Shown here piece after piece: positions 1-8,587 of a stretch of 64,000 nt of DNA. Position numbers and translations under genes: made by a program. Origin of the DNA: Pseudomonadota bacterium (GTDB lineage: Bacteria; Myxococcota_A; UBA796; SXON01). The DNA is taken from NCBI GenBank assembly GCA_030685065.1, contig JAUXQH010000058.1, positions 1 through 64,000 of the forward strand, given 5' to 3'. The notes beneath the pieces are model-generated. The model ran no database searches and was not told where the DNA came from. It saw only the letters and a program-made list of their open reading frames with translations. Every line of letters starts with the position of its first letter. Positions within the stretch are counted from its first letter, which is position 1.

Positions 1-1403
1 CGCTGGCGGCCCCGCCCGCGCTCGCGCCGCGGGGACTCGCGCCCGCAGCGGCCCCGCCCGCCGCTCTCCCGCCCGCGGCGAACGACGAGCCGGTCGTCGC
101 GGCCCCCGTGGTCGCTCCCCCGGTCGAGGCGGCCCCCGCCCCCGCTGAGGTGGCGCCCCCGCCGATGTTGGTGGCGGCCGCCGCCGCGCTCCCTCCGCCC
201 CCCGCGCCGACCGATCTCGACGCGGACGCGATGAGCGACATCGCCTCGGCGCTCGGCGCCCCCGCGGTCGCAGGCTCGGCCGCCCCGATGCCGGCCGCCC
301 CGATGCCTGCCCAGATGCCCGCAACGTCGGCCCCCGCGCCCGTGACCTTCCACAAGCCCCTGCCGAAGGAGAGCGAGGACGCGAAGGCGACGTTGCCGAT
401 GTACACGGCCTACCCGGAGGAGGCGCCGCCCTCGCGTTCGATCCTGGACGACGAGCCGACCCGCAAGAAGGTCGCCGGTGCCGGGATCGGGGTCGCGCTG
501 CTCGGGGTTCTCGCGCTCGGCGCCTTTCTGATCGTCGCCGCGGTCGGGCTTTGGTGGACCATGTCGAACGGAGGGGAGTCCACGAAGCCGCTCTTGGACA
601 CGCCCCCGGTCGCCGCGTCCAAGGTGCTCCCCGCGGCCGCCGCGCCGGCCCCGGTCGTCCCCGTTCCGGTTGCGCCCGTCCCCGTCGCGGATGGTGGCAC
701 CGACGTTCTCCCGGGCCAGCCCGTTGTCCCGACGCCGCCCGCCCCCGCGGCCACGGTCGCCGCCACGCCGCCGACCACGACGGTGGCGGCGGTCAGCAAG
801 CCGCCTCCCGCCACCACCACCCCCCGCGCGACCAACACCGCGGGCGCCACGGTGTCGCCGCCGAAGTCCACCCCCGCCTCGACCCCGACCGGCCCGCGCA
901 GCACGCCCACGCCGGTCACGGCGGACGCCGGCACGTCGAACGTGACGTCCGACAATGTCTGGGGCACGCCGACCGCGCCCACGTCGGGCTTTCTCCGCAT
1001 CGTCACCGACCCGGACGGAGCCACCGTCTACGTGAACGACGCGGCGAAGGGAAAGACCCCCGTGACCATCGAGCTGCCCTACGGCGCCCACCAGGTGCGC
1101 GTGGTGCGGGCTGGCTACAAGACCGAAGTGCGCGACGTGAACATCCGCGTCCGCGAGCTCACGGTGCCGTTCAACCTCAAGCCCGAGGTCGTGACCGGCC
1201 AGGTGAACGTGTACGGTCCGGACGGCTTCCGCGTGGTGGTCGACGGGCACGACATGGGCCCCATGCCGGTCACGGTGCAGGTGAGCGAAGGCGTGCGCCA
1301 GTTCAAGCTGGTCGGCTCCGACGGCAGCACGTGCAACCTGCCGAAAGAGATCAAGTTCAAGGCGGCCGGCCGTCCCGAGACCATCACGCTCGCATGCCCC
1401 TGA
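1..1403 (+). CDS. PEGA-domain membrane protein, C-terminal part (5' end cut by window)
   Basis: The frame is open from the left edge without a stop, so the N-terminus lies outside the window; the GTG at 108 is only the first in-frame start seen. Visible from the left: a long Ala/Pro-rich low-complexity stretch, one strongly hydrophobic membrane segment (nt about 470-560, preceded by RKK), a second Pro/Ala/Thr-rich linker, then a PEGA domain (nt about 985-1190, with a VYVNDAAKGKTPVTI core) and a second PEGA-like repeat to the end. PEGA domains are surface or periplasmic beta modules. In myxobacteria this order (Pro-rich linker, one TM, PEGA) is common behind a cytoplasmic Ser/Thr kinase domain, so the missing part could be a kinase; this is inference because no kinase residues are in view. 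Fairly sure of PEGA, unsure of the overall role. Confidence 0.8.
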   Translation, partial: LAAPPALAPRGLAPAAAPPAALPPAANDEPVVAAPVVAPPVEAAPAPAEVAPPPMLVAAAAALPPPPAPTDLDADAMSDIASALGAPAVAGSAAPMPAAPMPAQMPATSAPAPVTFHKPLPKESEDAKATLPMYTAYPEEAPPSRSILDDEPTRKKVAGAGIGVALLGVLALGAFLIVAAVGLWWTMSNGGESTKPLLDTPPVAASKVLPAAAAPAPVVPVPVAPVPVADGGTDVLPGQPVVPTPPAPAATVAATPPTTTVAAVSKPPPATTTPRATNTAGATVSPPKSTPASTPTGPRSTPTPVTADAGTSNVTSDNVWGTPTAPTSGFLRIVTDPDGATVYVNDAAKGKTPVTIELPYGAHQVRVVRAGYKTEVRDVNIRVRELTVPFNLKPEVVTGQVNVYGPDGFRVVVDGHDMGPMPVTVQVSEGVRQFKLVGSDGSTCNLPKEIKFKAAGRPETITLACP

Positions 1404-1463
1404 CGTGAGGGCGGGCGCGGCACTGTCGCTTCATGAGACCAGACGACCGTTCGGAGGCTAGCG

Positions 1464-2696
1464 GTGATTCGCAACGTGGTTGTCGAGGTTTCGCATCTGC
1501 TCCGCAAGAAGGAGGGCAGCGGGCTCGCTCGTAGGCGCCTGCTCTCCGGGCTGGGTCGCCTGCGCGAGGTTCACGAGGCCGTCCGCATCGGCACCGAGGC
1601 CGGACGCTGGCCCCACCTGCAGCTCCCTGACGACGCCGAGCTCGCCGCCGTGCGGGAAATCGCAGCCGAGCTGCGCCGTCGAGCGCCGCGCCTCGCGGTC
1701 GTCGGCCAGCCCGGGGCCATCGCGGCGCTCCGCGCCATCACCGAGGCCTTCGGGGCGGAGTCCCCCCGCTGGATCTCGAGCCCGGACGGCGCCGGCCTCG
1801 ACGATCTGGACTCGCCCGAGGTCGCGTGGCTGGTGCTGGAAGGGCCCGCATGGGCAGACCAGGTGGCCGAGTGGGCCGTGGGCCGGGGCCGCGTCGTCGC
1901 GATGGCGGGAGCGGGCACCCACGACGCACCGCCGAACGGCTGGTGGATCTCGGACCCCGTCGCGGGGGACGGCCGCTTCGCGGGCCTCGGGGCGGCGGCG
2001 GCGTTGTGCGCGGCATGGGCCGGCGTCGACATCGAGGCCGTTCACGACGGCGCACGTGACATGGTTGCTGCGTGCCAGCGCTCGGCGCTCTTCGAGAACC
2101 CCTCGTACACCCTCGCGCTCACGACCCTGTTCCTCGAGCGCGATCTCGGGGTGACCATCCCGGTGCACGTCGCGACGTCGGGCCGAATGGAGGCGTTCAC
2201 CCGGTGGCTCGTGCGCATGTGGGGCGCCGTCCTGGCCGACTCCGTGCCGGTCGAGGGCCTGATGCGGCACGTGGGCGCGGCGGGCGTGTCGGGTGTGGTC
2301 GGGGACGAGGAGCTCATCCAGGTCCTCCTCCTCGGTCCGCGCGACAAGCACGTGACCCTCTGGGACGTCACCGACGGGGGGACGGGGAGGGGATCCGCGG
2401 AGGCGAGCCTCCAGTCCCGCGCCCTGCAGACGCTCCTCGATCGGGAGAACATCCCGTACCTCCGCGTGCGGCTCCCGGGGCTCGATGCCCGCGCGCTCGG
2501 GGCTGCGATGTTCCTTGCCGAGCACAGCGCGGTCACGGCGAGCCTCTTCCTGGCCGTCGATCCGCTCGGGCTCGCCGGAGTATCGGCCTGGTACGCCGCG
2601 TTGGACAGGGCTCGAAGCGAGGCCGAAGGCAACGCGAGCGGGCACGCCAGCACGGACGCCGGCAGCGACGTTGACGCGGGGCCGCCCACCGAATAA
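1464..2696 (+). CDS. Diverged phosphoglucose isomerase (PGI/SIS fold) homologue, probably not a normal isomerase
   Basis: About 410 residues; GTG start chosen because GGAGG at 1453-1457 lies 6 nt upstream. The fold is recognisable from PGI landmarks in order: a GRF segment (170-172) followed by AGVDIEA, an ENPSYTLAL helix (211-219), a stretch like the PGI 'YSDRL..FAEWFVQLW' region (TSGRMEAFTRWLVRMW, 238-253), LLLGPRDK (288-295, like LFLEGPDDK), and a C-terminal VDPLGLAGVSAW like the family's NPYDQPGVE. The functional residues are lost: the sugar-phosphate loop SKSGTT is replaced by LVLEGPAW (123-130), the GIGGS loop by VVGQPGA, and the DQHS block carrying the catalytic His reads GDEE (280-283). 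It is followed 24 nt later by the YfgM-like gene. A pseudoenzyme or a SIS-type binding protein is likely. Fold assignment is by eye. Confidence 0.7.
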   Translation: MIRNVVVEVSHLLRKKEGSGLARRRLLSGLGRLREVHEAVRIGTEAGRWPHLQLPDDAELAAVREIAAELRRRAPRLAVVGQPGAIAALRAITEAFGAESPRWISSPDGAGLDDLDSPEVAWLVLEGPAWADQVAEWAVGRGRVVAMAGAGTHDAPPNGWWISDPVAGDGRFAGLGAAAALCAAWAGVDIEAVHDGARDMVAACQRSALFENPSYTLALTTLFLERDLGVTIPVHVATSGRMEAFTRWLVRMWGAVLADSVPVEGLMRHVGAAGVSGVVGDEELIQVLLLGPRDKHVTLWDVTDGGTGRGSAEASLQSRALQTLLDRENIPYLRVRLPGLDARALGAAMFLAEHSAVTASLFLAVDPLGLAGVSAWYAALDRARSEAEGNASGHASTDAGSDVDAGPPTE

Positions 2697-2720
2697 TCCG
2701 CGGCCCTTCGGAGTCCTCGT

Positions 2721-3497
2721 TTGGCCGACACCACGAATGACGAGCCGGGCACCGCTCGCCCGCCTGCACCCGAGGCCGGGGCCACGCCGGCTCCCCCCGT
2801 CGAGCAGGACCAGCTCTTCCGCCTCCAGATGGCCGCGAGCGACTTCCTCCTCGGAAACGCCAAGTACTTCGGGTACCTGGTGGGTCTCGTCCTGCTGGGA
2901 ACGCTCGTCTACGGCGTGACCACGTCGTGGCTCGCGGCGCGGGAAGCCGAGGAGTTCGCCGCAATCGCCCGCATCGACTTCAAGATGCCCAAGGTCGAGC
3001 AGCTCGCCCAGTTCGGGCTCGCGCCGATGGACGACAAGGCGGACACCACGCGCATGGCCAACGTCGAGGAAGGCGCCCGGCGCTACACCGCGGCGGGCGA
3101 TGAGGCCCATGGGGCCGCCGCGGTCTATGCCTACCTCAAGGCGGCGGATACCTGGGAGCGCGTCGACAAGCCCGACCAGGCGCTGCTCGCCCTGCAGAAG
3201 GCGTCCGAGATCGGCGCGAAGGACCTGCCCGGCTACACCGCCGGCGCGGCGTACGCCGCCGCCCTGATCGACGCTGGGAAAACGGACGAAGCGCTGACGC
3301 TCTACCGCGACATGGCCGGCCGCCTCGACGGCTTCTACGCGGAGCGCTCCTTGATCCTCCTCGCGAACGCGCAGATCGCCGCGGGCCGCCAGGCGGACGC
3401 CAAGCTGGTCATCGCCGAATTCAAGCAGCGGTTCCCGCAGTCTCCCCGCATCGCCGAGGTGGCCGCCCTCGAGGCCCGCGCGGGGAGCGCGGGTTGA
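2721..3497 (+). CDS. YfgM-like single-pass membrane TPR protein
   Basis: 258 residues. TTG start with CGGAG 7 nt upstream. Residues 1-48 are a Pro-rich cytoplasmic-type tail, 49-71 a single membrane segment (GYLVGLVLLGTLVYG), and the remainder is soluble and helical with TPR-like pairs (KAADTWERVDKPDQALLALQ; AALIDAGKTDEALTLYRDMA; LANAQIAAGRQADAKLVIAE). This is the architecture of YfgM, the SecYEG-associated periplasmic chaperone. Its stop overlaps the next gene by 4 nt (TTGA), and that gene is a BamB-like propeller. The yfgM-bamB order is the arrangement known from gammaproteobacteria, which strengthens the call for both. Sequence identity to YfgM proper looks low, so the name is family level only. 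Confidence 0.65.
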   Translation: MADTTNDEPGTARPPAPEAGATPAPPVEQDQLFRLQMAASDFLLGNAKYFGYLVGLVLLGTLVYGVTTSWLAAREAEEFAAIARIDFKMPKVEQLAQFGLAPMDDKADTTRMANVEEGARRYTAAGDEAHGAAAVYAYLKAADTWERVDKPDQALLALQKASEIGAKDLPGYTAGAAYAAALIDAGKTDEALTLYRDMAGRLDGFYAERSLILLANAQIAAGRQADAKLVIAEFKQRFPQSPRIAEVAALEARAGSAG

Positions 3498-4711
3498 ACG
3501 GGCCTCTCGTCGGCGGGATGTTCAGCGCGGCGTTTCTCGCGTCCGGGCTCGACTACGAGGTCACGGCGCCGGCGTTGGCTGCGCCTGGTACGACGCTCGA
3601 GGCCCCGCCGCTCCTGATCTGGGAGCGGCGCCTGCCCGGCGCGCCGCCCGACACGGCCACCCGCTCCGAAACAGCCGCACCCGTGGTCGACGAGCAGTAC
3701 ATCTACGTCGGCTACAGCGGCGTGAACGGGGTCCTGGTCCTCGACCGTCGGGATGGCGCCGTGGTGTACGAGCTCCCGACCCAGGCCACCGTGCTCACCG
3801 CGCCCGTCCTCACGGCGGACATGCTCTACGTGACCGACGCGGCCGGCTATACCTCCGCGTTCCTCCGGGATCGCCTCGAGATCGGCCTGCCCGCGTGGAC
3901 CCACTTCTCCGGGGCCCCCATCCTCTCGTCGCCGACCGTGGCGGACGGCGTGGTGTACATCACCAACGTCGACGACCTGGTGTACGCGCTCGACGCGCGC
4001 ACCGGCGAGCTCAAGTGGCGCCACGCGCACAAGCTCGAGGCCGTCCGCGTGGCCGAGCTCGAGCTGTTCGGCGCGCCGTCGCCCGTCGTGGCGGACGGCT
4101 CGGTGCTCGTCGGCTTCTCGGACGGGTTCCTGGTTGCGCTCGGCGCGGCCGACGGCTCGCCGCGCTGGTCGGCTTCGATCGGTGAGGGCGTGTACCCCGA
4201 TCTGATCGCCCCCCCGCAGCCCGTCGGGAGCAGCGTCGTGGTCGGCGGCTACTCGGAGCCGCTGCTGAGCCTCGATCCGACCACACGGGCCGTCCAGTGG
4301 CGCCTCGACATCGGGAGCTCGTCGCCCTTCACCCTCGAAGGCGAGACCCTCTGGCACGGCGGCCCTGACGGCATCCTCCGTCGGATCGACGCGCGAGCCG
4401 GAAACGTGGTCTGGGAGTGGGACTCGGGCACGGGCGGCTCGATCACCAGGCCGATCCCCACGGCGCAAGGCCTGCTCGTCGCGAGCAGCGAAGGCAGCAT
4501 GTACCTGGTGGATCCGGCAACGGGCACCACGCGGTGGACATTCGACCCCGGCTTCCTGCTCACCGGGATCTCGGGAATGCCCGCGGTCGACGGCGGCACG
4601 ATCTACGCGGTCAGCAACGGCGGCGTGTTGTACGCGCTGAGGGGAGGGGAGGGGACTCCCACCGCCGCTCCGGACGCGGACGTTGCGTGGGTATCGCCGG
4701 CCTGGCGATAG
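3494..4711 (+). CDS. BamB-like PQQ-repeat beta-propeller protein
   Basis: 405 residues, TTG start overlapping the upstream stop (translational coupling). Repeated blades of the PQQ-like type are visible: APVVDEQYIYVGYSG.NGVLVLDRRDG, SPTVADGVVYITNVDDLVYALDARTGELKWR, SPVVADGSVLVGFSDGFLVALGAADGSPRW, and AVDGGTIYAVSNGGVLYALRG. BamB is the propeller lipoprotein of the beta-barrel assembly machinery. Here no clean lipobox is visible: a second start at 3518 would give MFSAAFLASG, still without a lipobox Cys. The protein is therefore either anchored by other means or has a start I cannot resolve. Position behind a YfgM-like gene supports an envelope-biogenesis role; a generic PQQ-propeller function remains possible. 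Confidence 0.65.
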   Translation: MNGPLVGGMFSAAFLASGLDYEVTAPALAAPGTTLEAPPLLIWERRLPGAPPDTATRSETAAPVVDEQYIYVGYSGVNGVLVLDRRDGAVVYELPTQATVLTAPVLTADMLYVTDAAGYTSAFLRDRLEIGLPAWTHFSGAPILSSPTVADGVVYITNVDDLVYALDARTGELKWRHAHKLEAVRVAELELFGAPSPVVADGSVLVGFSDGFLVALGAADGSPRWSASIGEGVYPDLIAPPQPVGSSVVVGGYSEPLLSLDPTTRAVQWRLDIGSSSPFTLEGETLWHGGPDGILRRIDARAGNVVWEWDSGTGGSITRPIPTAQGLLVASSEGSMYLVDPATGTTRWTFDPGFLLTGISGMPAVDGGTIYAVSNGGVLYALRGGEGTPTAAPDADVAWVSPAWR

Positions 4712-4748
4712 GCGCCTCCCGGAACGTTCGAGACCCGGCACGTCGAGA

Positions 4749-5798
4749 TCAGGGACACGCTGGGTTGGAGGCCCCTGGGGTTCCCTCCCCGCGGCACCAT
4801 GCGCTGGCGGCGTCGTTTGCCTCCGCCGTGGCCGCGCTTGGATCCAGCGACCACACCCAGCCGGGCTCCCAGTCCCAGGAGGAGTCGACCGTCACGGCGT
4901 CCAGGATGAGCCCTTCGACGCCCAGTGAGATCGTGTCCGAGGTCGGTTCGAAGGAGAACAGCGCCTCGAACGCGCAGCTTCCGAGCTCGGAGGAGCAGAT
5001 CGCCGCGCACGCCCCGGGCTCGAGCGCGCCAGCGGAGATCGCGGCGGACGCCGCCGTTGTCTCCACCGTGAAACCGCCGAGCTCGATGACCCGCGTGGAG
5101 ACGTTGCACACCTCGATCCACGCCGGCGCTTGAGGCGCGAGCTCGTTCAACACGAGCTCTCCGGGCGCCGCGAGCACTTCGTCGATGCGCCCGTCGCAGT
5201 CCTCGTCGCGGCCGTTCGGGCCGGCCTCGGCCGCGCCGGCGTTCACCGCGGCATCGCCGTCGTCGCAGTCCAGGTCGACCGGAAACCCGTCCGCATCGCA
5301 GTCATCGTCGCCCACGGGATCACAGTCCGAGTCCACGGTGTCGCCGCACACATCGGCCGCGCCTGGGAACACGACCGGATCGGCGTCATCGCAGTCGCTG
5401 CCGCCGGCGCCCATGGCGTCCGCGCCATCTCCGTCGCCGTCGGGCTCGATGGGCCCGACCAGGGCCACCACGGCGCCCGGGTCACCGACGAGGTCCAGGG
5501 AGCCCGTGGCGTCGGCCCAGTCGGTGGGGGCAAACGTGACCTCGAGGGTCAACGAGGCGCCCGCACCGAGCTCCACCTGCGCGCGATCGGCGGAGAACGG
5601 CGGCTGGGCGTCGACCACCAACGTCGCCGCGGCATCGCCGAGGTTGGTGATGGTCACCGGCATCCGCGCCGAAGCGCCCACGGTCGTCGCCGGGAAGGTG
5701 ATCGACGAGGGCTCGACGGAGAGCGCCACGGATGGCCCGCGCCACGCCACGGCGTCTGGACCGCAGGCGAAGAGCAGGAGCGCGAGCAACGGCACCAT
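4749..5798 (-). CDS. Surface lipoprotein with ASH-like, DCDD metal-binding and lamin-tail-like domains
   Basis: About 349 residues. The ATG at 5798 is preferred to an upstream in-frame start because it puts the signal peptide MVPLLALLLFAC at the N-terminus with lipobox LFAC. Order of parts: a beta domain of the ASH/choice-of-anchor type (EPSSITFPATTVGAS...TITNLGD), a central Asp-rich MopE-type region with repeated DCDD, CGDTVDSDCD and DEDCDGRIDE elements that probably bind Ca or another metal, and a C-terminal domain (GELVLNELAPQAPAWIEV...VELGGFTV-like...GTPGASNPAC) resembling the lamin-tail (LTD) fold. All three are extracellular modules frequent in myxobacterial surface lipoproteins. A low-GC inverted repeat at 5862-5895 sits just upstream and may control it. 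The specific role is unknown. Confidence 0.8.
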   Translation of the reverse strand: MVPLLALLLFACGPDAVAWRGPSVALSVEPSSITFPATTVGASARMPVTITNLGDAAATLVVDAQPPFSADRAQVELGAGASLTLEVTFAPTDWADATGSLDLVGDPGAVVALVGPIEPDGDGDGADAMGAGGSDCDDADPVVFPGAADVCGDTVDSDCDPVGDDDCDADGFPVDLDCDDGDAAVNAGAAEAGPNGRDEDCDGRIDEVLAAPGELVLNELAPQAPAWIEVCNVSTRVIELGGFTVETTAASAAISAGALEPGACAAICSSELGSCAFEALFSFEPTSDTISLGVEGLILDAVTVDSSWDWEPGWVWSLDPSAATAEANDAASAWCRGEGTPGASNPACP

Positions 5799-5861
5799 GC
5801 CGCCGAGTATAGCGGATGGGGCAGAGATCACGGGGTGGGGCCCTCCCCTGGAGACGAACGC

Positions 5862-5895
5862 GTAACTTCTGATAAGGTATATTATGACAAGTTAC
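5862..5895. promoter_or_regulatory. AT-rich island with inverted repeat GTAACTT-N20-AAGTTAC
   Basis: Perfect 7-bp inverted arms at 5862-5868 and 5889-5895 enclose a strikingly AT-rich 20-nt core (TAAGGTATATTATG region) in an otherwise very GC-rich sequence. It lies 64 nt upstream of the start of the minus-strand lipoprotein gene, and on that strand reads TTGTCA then TAATATACC, which resembles promoter elements. Best explained as the promoter/operator of that gene; no specific regulator can be named. Confidence 0.45.
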
Positions 5896-5956
5896 GAAGG
5901 TGGCGCAGCGTGCGGGGTGGTGCCGGGCGTGAACCGTCCGCGCCGCCGCCTGCTTC

Positions 5957-6625
5957 CTACTTCCGCCGGTTCGCGGTGTCGGTGGCCGCGCCGGTCCATT
6001 CCTCGCGCGACACGGAGCGCTCGCTGATCGGCTTGCCGCCGTCGTCCTTGTCCGCCGCGTCGATCACCACGCGCGCCCCGAGCTGCGCGATGAGGTCGGC
6101 GTACTCGGTGCCCCTCGGCAGCGCGGCCTTGTTGGAGGCCTGGATCTCTTCGAGATTCGCCGCCTTGTCGCCGGACTGGTCGACCTTGCCGAACTGGGCC
6201 CCGGCCGTGGCGCCGCTCTTGTCGCCACCCGGAGCGAGCATCGCGAAGATCTGACCTTCGAACTCCTGGAACTCGGGCCAGCTCACCCGACCGTCGCCGT
6301 CCTTGTCGAACTCGGTCACCAGCTTCTCGGCGACGCCGTCGAGCTTCTTCCCGCGGAACATCTCACCCTCGGCGAGCCCCAGCCGCTTGTCGAGGTACGC
6401 GCGCACCATCGCCTTGTCGACCGTCGCGCCGGACGTGTTGGTGCTGCCGTCGGGCTGGCCCAGGATGTGGTTCCAGACGCGGCCGATGGGGCCCGAGACC
6501 TTCTTCAGCCTGTCCTGCGCCGCGGCGTTCCCGCCGGGTTGACTGACCGTGGGCGCGGTGGTCGGGCCACCCGTCGTGGTGGCGGGGGTGACCGTGCTCG
6601 GACCTTGCTGGATCTTGGCGGGCAT
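5957..6625 (-). CDS. Small EF-hand (calcium-binding) protein
   Basis: 222 residues; ATG start with GGAGG 6 nt upstream on the coding strand. The N-terminal 40 residues are Thr/Pro/Gly-rich and no signal peptide is visible. Residues 107-118 form a canonical EF-hand loop (DKDGDGRVSWPE), and 149-160 (DQSGDKAANLEE) is a second, looser loop. The KAMVRAYLDKRLGLAEGEMF segment before the first loop looks helical. A calcium sensor or structural role is likely. The gene ends near nothing functionally related: nth lies upstream on the same strand, 50 nt away, and the MopE lipoprotein lies downstream beyond the AT-rich operator, so it is probably transcribed with or after nth. Function otherwise unknown. 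Confidence 0.8.
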   Translation of the reverse strand: MPAKIQQGPSTVTPATTTGGPTTAPTVSQPGGNAAAQDRLKKVSGPIGRVWNHILGQPDGSTNTSGATVDKAMVRAYLDKRLGLAEGEMFRGKKLDGVAEKLVTEFDKDGDGRVSWPEFQEFEGQIFAMLAPGGDKSGATAGAQFGKVDQSGDKAANLEEIQASNKAALPRGTEYADLIAQLGARVVIDAADKDDGGKPISERSVSREEWTGAATDTANRRK

Positions 6626-6675
6626 GAAGCCTCCAGGGCCCACGAGGATACCACACGCCCCACGAGTCCCCTGCC

Positions 6676-7335
6676 CTACGGCTCGGCGTCGCCCAGCCCG
6701 ACCGGACAGAGCGTTCGGAGCCCACAGCCCGCGCACGCAGGCTTCCGGGCGGTGCAGTGATACCGCCCGAACAGGACCGCGCGGTGCCCGAAGTCGCTCC
6801 ACTGCGGCCTCGGGAGCAGCTTCATCAGGTGCGCCTCGACCTTCTCGGGCGTCTTCTCCCGGTGCCAGCCCCACCGGCGCGTGACGCGGAAAACGTGCGT
6901 GTCGACCGTGACGCCGCTCTGCACGCCGAACGCCGTGCCGAGCACCACATTCGCAGTTTTGCGCGCCACGCCCGGGAGCGTCAGGAGATCCTCCATGCGC
7001 GTCGGGACCTGACCATCGAAGCGCTCGGTGAGGATCTTTGACGAGGCGATCGCGTTCTTGGTCTTTTGCCGGAAGAACCCGGTGGGTCGAAGCACCGCCT
7101 CGACCTCGACGGGATCGGCCTCGGCGAAGGCGCGGGCGTCCGGCCAGCGCGCGAAGAGCGTCGGTGTGACGCGATTGACCATCACATCGGTCGACTGGGC
7201 GGAGAGCTGGGTGGCGATCAGGAGCTCGAAGGGATCGCGATAGTTCAGCTCGCATCGAGGTTCTGGCACCATCGCGGCCAGCGGCTCCAGGAAGGTGGCG
7301 GCGCGGACACGGGAGATCGGGGGGCGAAGGGACAC
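6676..7335 (-). CDS. nth: Endonuclease III, base-excision DNA glycosylase/AP lyase
   Basis: 219 residues, the usual length for Nth. Removes oxidised pyrimidines from DNA and cleaves the resulting abasic site. Evidence: helix-hairpin-helix LPGVARKTA (120-128) with the catalytic Lys126, the catalytic Asp145 in VDTHV, the early QLSAQSTD motif (43-50), and a complete [4Fe-4S] cysteine set C194-x6-C201-x2-C204-x5-C210. The gene is divergent from the beta-barrel gene at 7452, so the 116-nt gap at 7336-7451 should carry promoters for both; I see no clear elements in it. Highly confident. Confidence 0.97.
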   Translation of the reverse strand: MSLRPPISRVRAATFLEPLAAMVPEPRCELNYRDPFELLIATQLSAQSTDVMVNRVTPTLFARWPDARAFAEADPVEVEAVLRPTGFFRQKTKNAIASSKILTERFDGQVPTRMEDLLTLPGVARKTANVVLGTAFGVQSGVTVDTHVFRVTRRWGWHREKTPEKVEAHLMKLLPRPQWSDFGHRAVLFGRYHCTARKPACAGCGLRTLCPVGLGDAEP

Positions 7336-7451
7336 CGGCTCGCCTAACCGCGCACGGCCCCGTCCGCGCGGCGCTTCCGACGCATCGCGTCGGGCTCCGG
7401 TTGACGCTGGGCGCCCCCTCGGCGTACCTTCGCCGCGGAGTACCCGCGCGG

Positions 7452-8495
7452 ATGCTGCTTCTCGGCCCCTTGCTGCCCCTCGCCTCGGCCGCCGTCGTCA
7501 CGGAGATCCCGCCCTTTCTCCGTGGCGACATCCAGATCGCATACTCCTACGAGCAGCTCGCCGGCACGCTCGTGGAGCGCGGTGACGAGGATGTGGAGGT
7601 CGGCCAGCGGACAATCTCCGACCACATGTTGAACTACGGCCTCACCTTCTCCGTCGGGCCGGGCATCGCCGTGTTCGCGCAGGTGCCGCACTACGTGTCG
7701 AGCCGCGTGTCCTACGGGTCCCTCTCGGACATGGTCTACGACCCGGGCACCGGCAGCGGCACGTACGTCGGCACCACGCCGGGCACCGAGGGCACCCAGG
7801 TCGACGGGGCCGGACTCGGCGGCGTCTGGTTCGGCGTGCGCGGCACCCCGTATTCGGAGGCGTTCGAGAAGCGCAACAGCGCCACCACGTGGCTGCTCGA
7901 GGGCGCCATCCGCACCGGTGACCCGACCAGCTTCTGGACCGTCGACGAAGCGGGCAAGCGCGGCGCGGGCCCCGGCGGCACCGCGGCCCGCCTCCACACC
8001 GCGTTCTCCACCACCCTCGGAATCAGCTCGCCCTACATCACCGGGACCTACATCGGCGAGGGCAAGCAGACCGTGACCGTCGTGACGCCGGACGACGTGT
8101 CGCACGGTGAGGTCGAGCTCGACCCCGCGAACCACGGCGACATCCGGATCGGCATCGAGCTGCTCACCGGGCGCAACCCCGCCAGCGGTGCCCAGTTCGT
8201 GTTCGACCTGCACATGGGCGTCGCCTACGACGCCTTCGCGCAGCTCCCGAGCGGCTTCTACCTCCCGAACGTGCTCGACGTCGGGGCGGGCGGCCTGATC
8301 CAGCAGTCCGAGCAGATGGAGGCCGGGGCCGGGATCGCGGCGCACTGGCGCCCCTTCGAGAACATGCAGCTCACCGTCAACGGCGACCTCGGCTACCACC
8401 TGCCCCAGCGCATCGAGCACCCCTACCCGGTGTACACGGGCGCCGACACGCTGAGCGTCACGCTGGGCTCGACGCTGGGCGTGCGCTTCCGCTGA
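7452..8495 (+). CDS. Outer-membrane beta-barrel protein (porin/transporter-like)
   Basis: 347 residues from the ATG at 7452, chosen because it starts directly with a signal peptide (MLLLGPLLPLASAA, cleavage after SAA). The mature part is built of alternating hydrophobic/polar beta segments rich in Gly and aromatic residues (MLNYGLTFSVGPGIAVFAQVPHY; VFDLHMGVAYDAFAQL; NMQLTVNGDLGYHLP; LSVTLGSTLGVRF), with Gly/Thr-rich loops. The C-terminus is GVRFR rather than ending exactly on an aromatic residue. It resembles the loosely defined transporter/phenol-degradation-associated outer-membrane family, but a substrate cannot be proposed. It is followed by a hairpin that may terminate transcription, so it is likely monocistronic. 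Confidence 0.65.
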   Translation: MLLLGPLLPLASAAVVTEIPPFLRGDIQIAYSYEQLAGTLVERGDEDVEVGQRTISDHMLNYGLTFSVGPGIAVFAQVPHYVSSRVSYGSLSDMVYDPGTGSGTYVGTTPGTEGTQVDGAGLGGVWFGVRGTPYSEAFEKRNSATTWLLEGAIRTGDPTSFWTVDEAGKRGAGPGGTAARLHTAFSTTLGISSPYITGTYIGEGKQTVTVVTPDDVSHGEVELDPANHGDIRIGIELLTGRNPASGAQFVFDLHMGVAYDAFAQLPSGFYLPNVLDVGAGGLIQQSEQMEAGAGIAAHWRPFENMQLTVNGDLGYHLPQRIEHPYPVYTGADTLSVTLGSTLGVRFR

Positions 8496-8515
8496 CGGCG
8501 CAGGCCCTTGCGCCG
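8496..8515 (+). terminator. Hairpin downstream of the beta-barrel gene
   Basis: CGGCGCA and TGCGCCG are complementary arms of 7 bp around a 6-nt loop, directly after the stop at 8495. No T-tract follows, so this could be an intrinsic-like terminator of the GC-rich type or merely an RNA-stabilising hairpin. Confidence 0.35.
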
Positions 8516-8587
8516 CCAGCGCAGGCCCATGTGCGCTTGCCGGGCGTGGCGCGGGATGCTCCCGCGTCCACACGTCCCCGAACCCTG

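Noticed and set aside
5957..7531. Single protein covering the EF-hand gene and the nth region on the minus strand
   Set aside because: Two separate genes in different frames explain the region; the EF-hand gene has its own start and GGAGG site at 6625.
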